Positions 5,297 to 6,533 of a stretch of DNA of 6,533 bases are shown here, one piece after another (position 1 is the stretch's first letter; each line of letters begins with the position of its first letter). Source of the DNA: Deltaproteobacteria bacterium (GTDB lineage: Bacteria > Desulfobacterota > B13-G15 > RBG-16-54-18); the NCBI GenBank assembly GCA_003646745.1, contig QMLM01000097.1, forward strand, positions 1 to 6,533, written 5' to 3'. The translations under genes were made by a program, and so were the position numbers. Below the pieces are notes generated by a model, which saw nothing but the letters and a program-made list of their open reading frames with translations, ran no database searches and was not told the origin of the DNA.

Positions 5297-6262
5297 TCAG
5301 ACCGAGCGCACCTCCTGCATCATAAAAGTGGTATAAGTGATGGCGAAACAAATTATGGTGAGCGCAATAAGAGTACTAATGTGAGGGAAGACTACCAAAA
5401 GGCTTTGGGTGAGAGGAAGAGGGTTTTTAAAGCGAGCCGAAGATATCCTTTCCATCGGCCCAACGAGGACAAGGGACTTTGTCGTCTTTCTCATCGGGTC
5501 AATTATGACCGCAGTAGAATCCGAATATAAGGACATGGTAGAAGACAGGGATATGGCCCTCTGTATTCTTACGTGCTTAACGATCCTCTCCACAGTGGCC
5601 CCTTCTTGATCAATGGGAGCGAAGGCATTGGCCAAGATGGTAGCCCCAAGGGGGACAAAGAAGGAGAAAAAGATCCACAGGGCCAACGAGGCAAGAGCTG
5701 ATGTGGCGATGCCCCTGAAAAGGACGGAGAAAAGAATAGCCACACCCAACCAAAAAGAGATGTAAAAAATGCTGATCACTAAGTAAAAAATAATGCGTAA
5801 AACCTCCTCAATCCCTGGAACCACACCGAGAAGCAATAGACCAAGAGCAGATATCAAAAGGACAATGGAAGTTAACATTATCGCTATGGTAGCCACACCC
5901 GCGAGGAACTTGCCATTGATGATGGAGTCTCTGTAGATGGGTTGAGATACAAGTTTACTAAGGGTCCCTGTGGCGCGTTCACGGTTGATGGCGTCAAATC
6001 CCAAGATAAGTCCTATCAAGGGACCGAAAAAGGCCACAAATTGCACCAAGGAGAAAAGGGCACCGGTAGAGGTAAACAGCATCAAAAATACAAATTTCGG
6101 TTTGGCTACCCCCTCTAACTCCTGCCGTAGACCCATCCCCGCCATGTAGACCATGATTAGGCTCACCATAGTAATAAGGGCGAAGAGGATAAGGAAGCGA
6201 TAACTACTAAAATGATCTGCTAACTCCTTCCTGAAGACAGTATAGATACCGTGCAATGTCAT
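5297..6262 (-). CDS. ABC-2 type transporter permease (NosY-like)
   Basis: A 321-residue inner-membrane permease with about six hydrophobic segments (roughly residues 22-44, 72-98, 117-148, 158-185, 190-215 and 295-318). The conserved cytoplasmic stretch GFDAINRERATGTL...SQPIYRDSIINGKFLAG after the second segment is characteristic of ABC-2/NosY-like permeases that pair with a separate ATPase. A large polar loop precedes the last helix. The start overlaps the ATPase stop by 4 nt (ATGA at 6262-6259), showing a two-gene operon. AGGAGG (6269-6264) is only one base from ATG 6262 but seven bases from an in-frame TTG at 6256-6254, so the true start may be TTG, two codons later. The exported substrate is unknown. 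Confidence 0.88.
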   Translation of the reverse strand: MTLHGIYTVFRKELADHFSSYRFLILFALITMVSLIMVYMAGMGLRQELEGVAKPKFVFLMLFTSTGALFSLVQFVAFFGPLIGLILGFDAINRERATGTLSKLVSQPIYRDSIINGKFLAGVATIAIMLTSIVLLISALGLLLLGVVPGIEEVLRIIFYLVISIFYISFWLGVAILFSVLFRGIATSALASLALWIFFSFFVPLGATILANAFAPIDQEGATVERIVKHVRIQRAISLSSTMSLYSDSTAVIIDPMRKTTKSLVLVGPMERISSARFKNPLPLTQSLLVVFPHISTLIALTIICFAITYTTFMMQEVRSV

Positions 6263-6533
6263 CCCTCCTGAAAATACTTCATGTACAATTCCTCCAGGGT
6301 GTATCTTTCCGTATCAACCCCGAGTTTTTCCCTGGCGAGTTGTTCGATAGGACCTAAGGCCACCATTTTCCCCTTTATCATGATTCCGACGCGGTCGGAG
6401 ATCTTCTGAACCTGATGAAGATGATGGGAGGAAAAGAGGACGGTGATCCCCTTCTCGCGGCTGAGTTCCTGGATCAACTCGGTCATCCGGTTGCTCGCAT
6501 CCGGGTCAAGGCCAAGGGTGGGCTCATCAAGGA
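6259..6533 (-). CDS. ABC transporter ATP-binding protein, C-terminal part
   Basis: The C-terminal part of the ATPase that partners the ABC-2 permease; the gene continues beyond the right edge. The visible sequence starts in Walker B and the D-loop (LDEPTLGLDP) and includes the switch His in LFSSHHLHQVQKISDRVGIM, then a basic GKMVALGP turn and a short C-terminal tail ending at TGA 6261-6259. Walker A and the signature motif are outside the window. It powers export together with the downstream permease. An ATG at 6486-6484 lies after Walker B and is not the start. Confidence 0.93.
   Translation of the reverse strand, partial: LDEPTLGLDPDASNRMTELIQELSREKGITVLFSSHHLHQVQKISDRVGIMIKGKMVALGPIEQLAREKLGVDTERYTLEELYMKYFQEG

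Noticed and set aside
1..6533. CRISPR array, tRNA/rRNA genes, insertion sequences or SelA/B/C/D genes
   Set aside because: No regular spaced repeats, tRNA-like cloverleaf, transposase motif or selenium-pathway gene was seen on either strand.

Overview
The window reads as bacterial chromosomal DNA. Several genes are rich in ATA, AGA and AGG codons. Shine-Dalgarno sites are strong before some genes (minus-strand start at 2486, small ORF at 370) and weak before others. The gene families (secreted PCGC/GGLARRA-type metallophosphatase relative, NosY-like ABC-2 transporter, GT81-like glycosyltransferase) would fit an anaerobe of the Desulfobacterota (deltaproteobacterial) kind, but this is a low-confidence inference.

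Positions 1-1448 (+ strand) hold a tightly packed, damaged gene block: the C-terminal part of an MBL-fold hydrolase with a probable frameshift near 60, a small membrane protein with a probable frameshift near 400, an intact isoprenylcysteine-methyltransferase-like membrane protein (570-1136), and a class I SAM methyltransferase cut off just after its first motif (1146 to about 1325). The next gene in, on the opposite strand, begins with its own terminator at about 1340-1379.

Positions 1389-2740 (- strand) are the most interesting part. A simple ORF call gives a 305-residue protein starting at a TTG (2306) in the middle of a conserved motif. The same frame continues upstream through one in-frame TGA (2346-2348) to an ATG at 2486 that has a strong Shine-Dalgarno site and a signal peptide. 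The TGA lies where relatives have the second Cys of a PCGC motif. The hairpin after it places GGUCU in its loop at +19 to +23 from the TGA, the same offset and same GGU-CUG codons as I recall for the E. coli fdhF SECIS. The gene is therefore a candidate secreted selenoprotein of 365 residues with Sec47. Its leader has a consensus-like promoter (2662-2691), a 17-nt palindrome abutting the -35 box, a 12-bp hairpin with a U-tract, and a 9-nt sequence perfectly complementary to the gene's own Shine-Dalgarno site.

Positions 2739-3641 (- strand) encode a LysR-type regulator upstream of the candidate selenoprotein gene and divergent from a 470-residue GT81-like glycosyltransferase (3883-5295, +), which has a clear promoter. 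The glycosyltransferase ends one base from the end of a convergent ABC-2 permease (5297-6262, -). That permease overlaps the stop of its ATPase (6259-6533, -), which runs off the right edge. A testable model is that the LysR protein controls the selenoprotein gene, the glycosyltransferase, or both. The glycosyltransferase and the ABC pair have no evident link to the selenoprotein.
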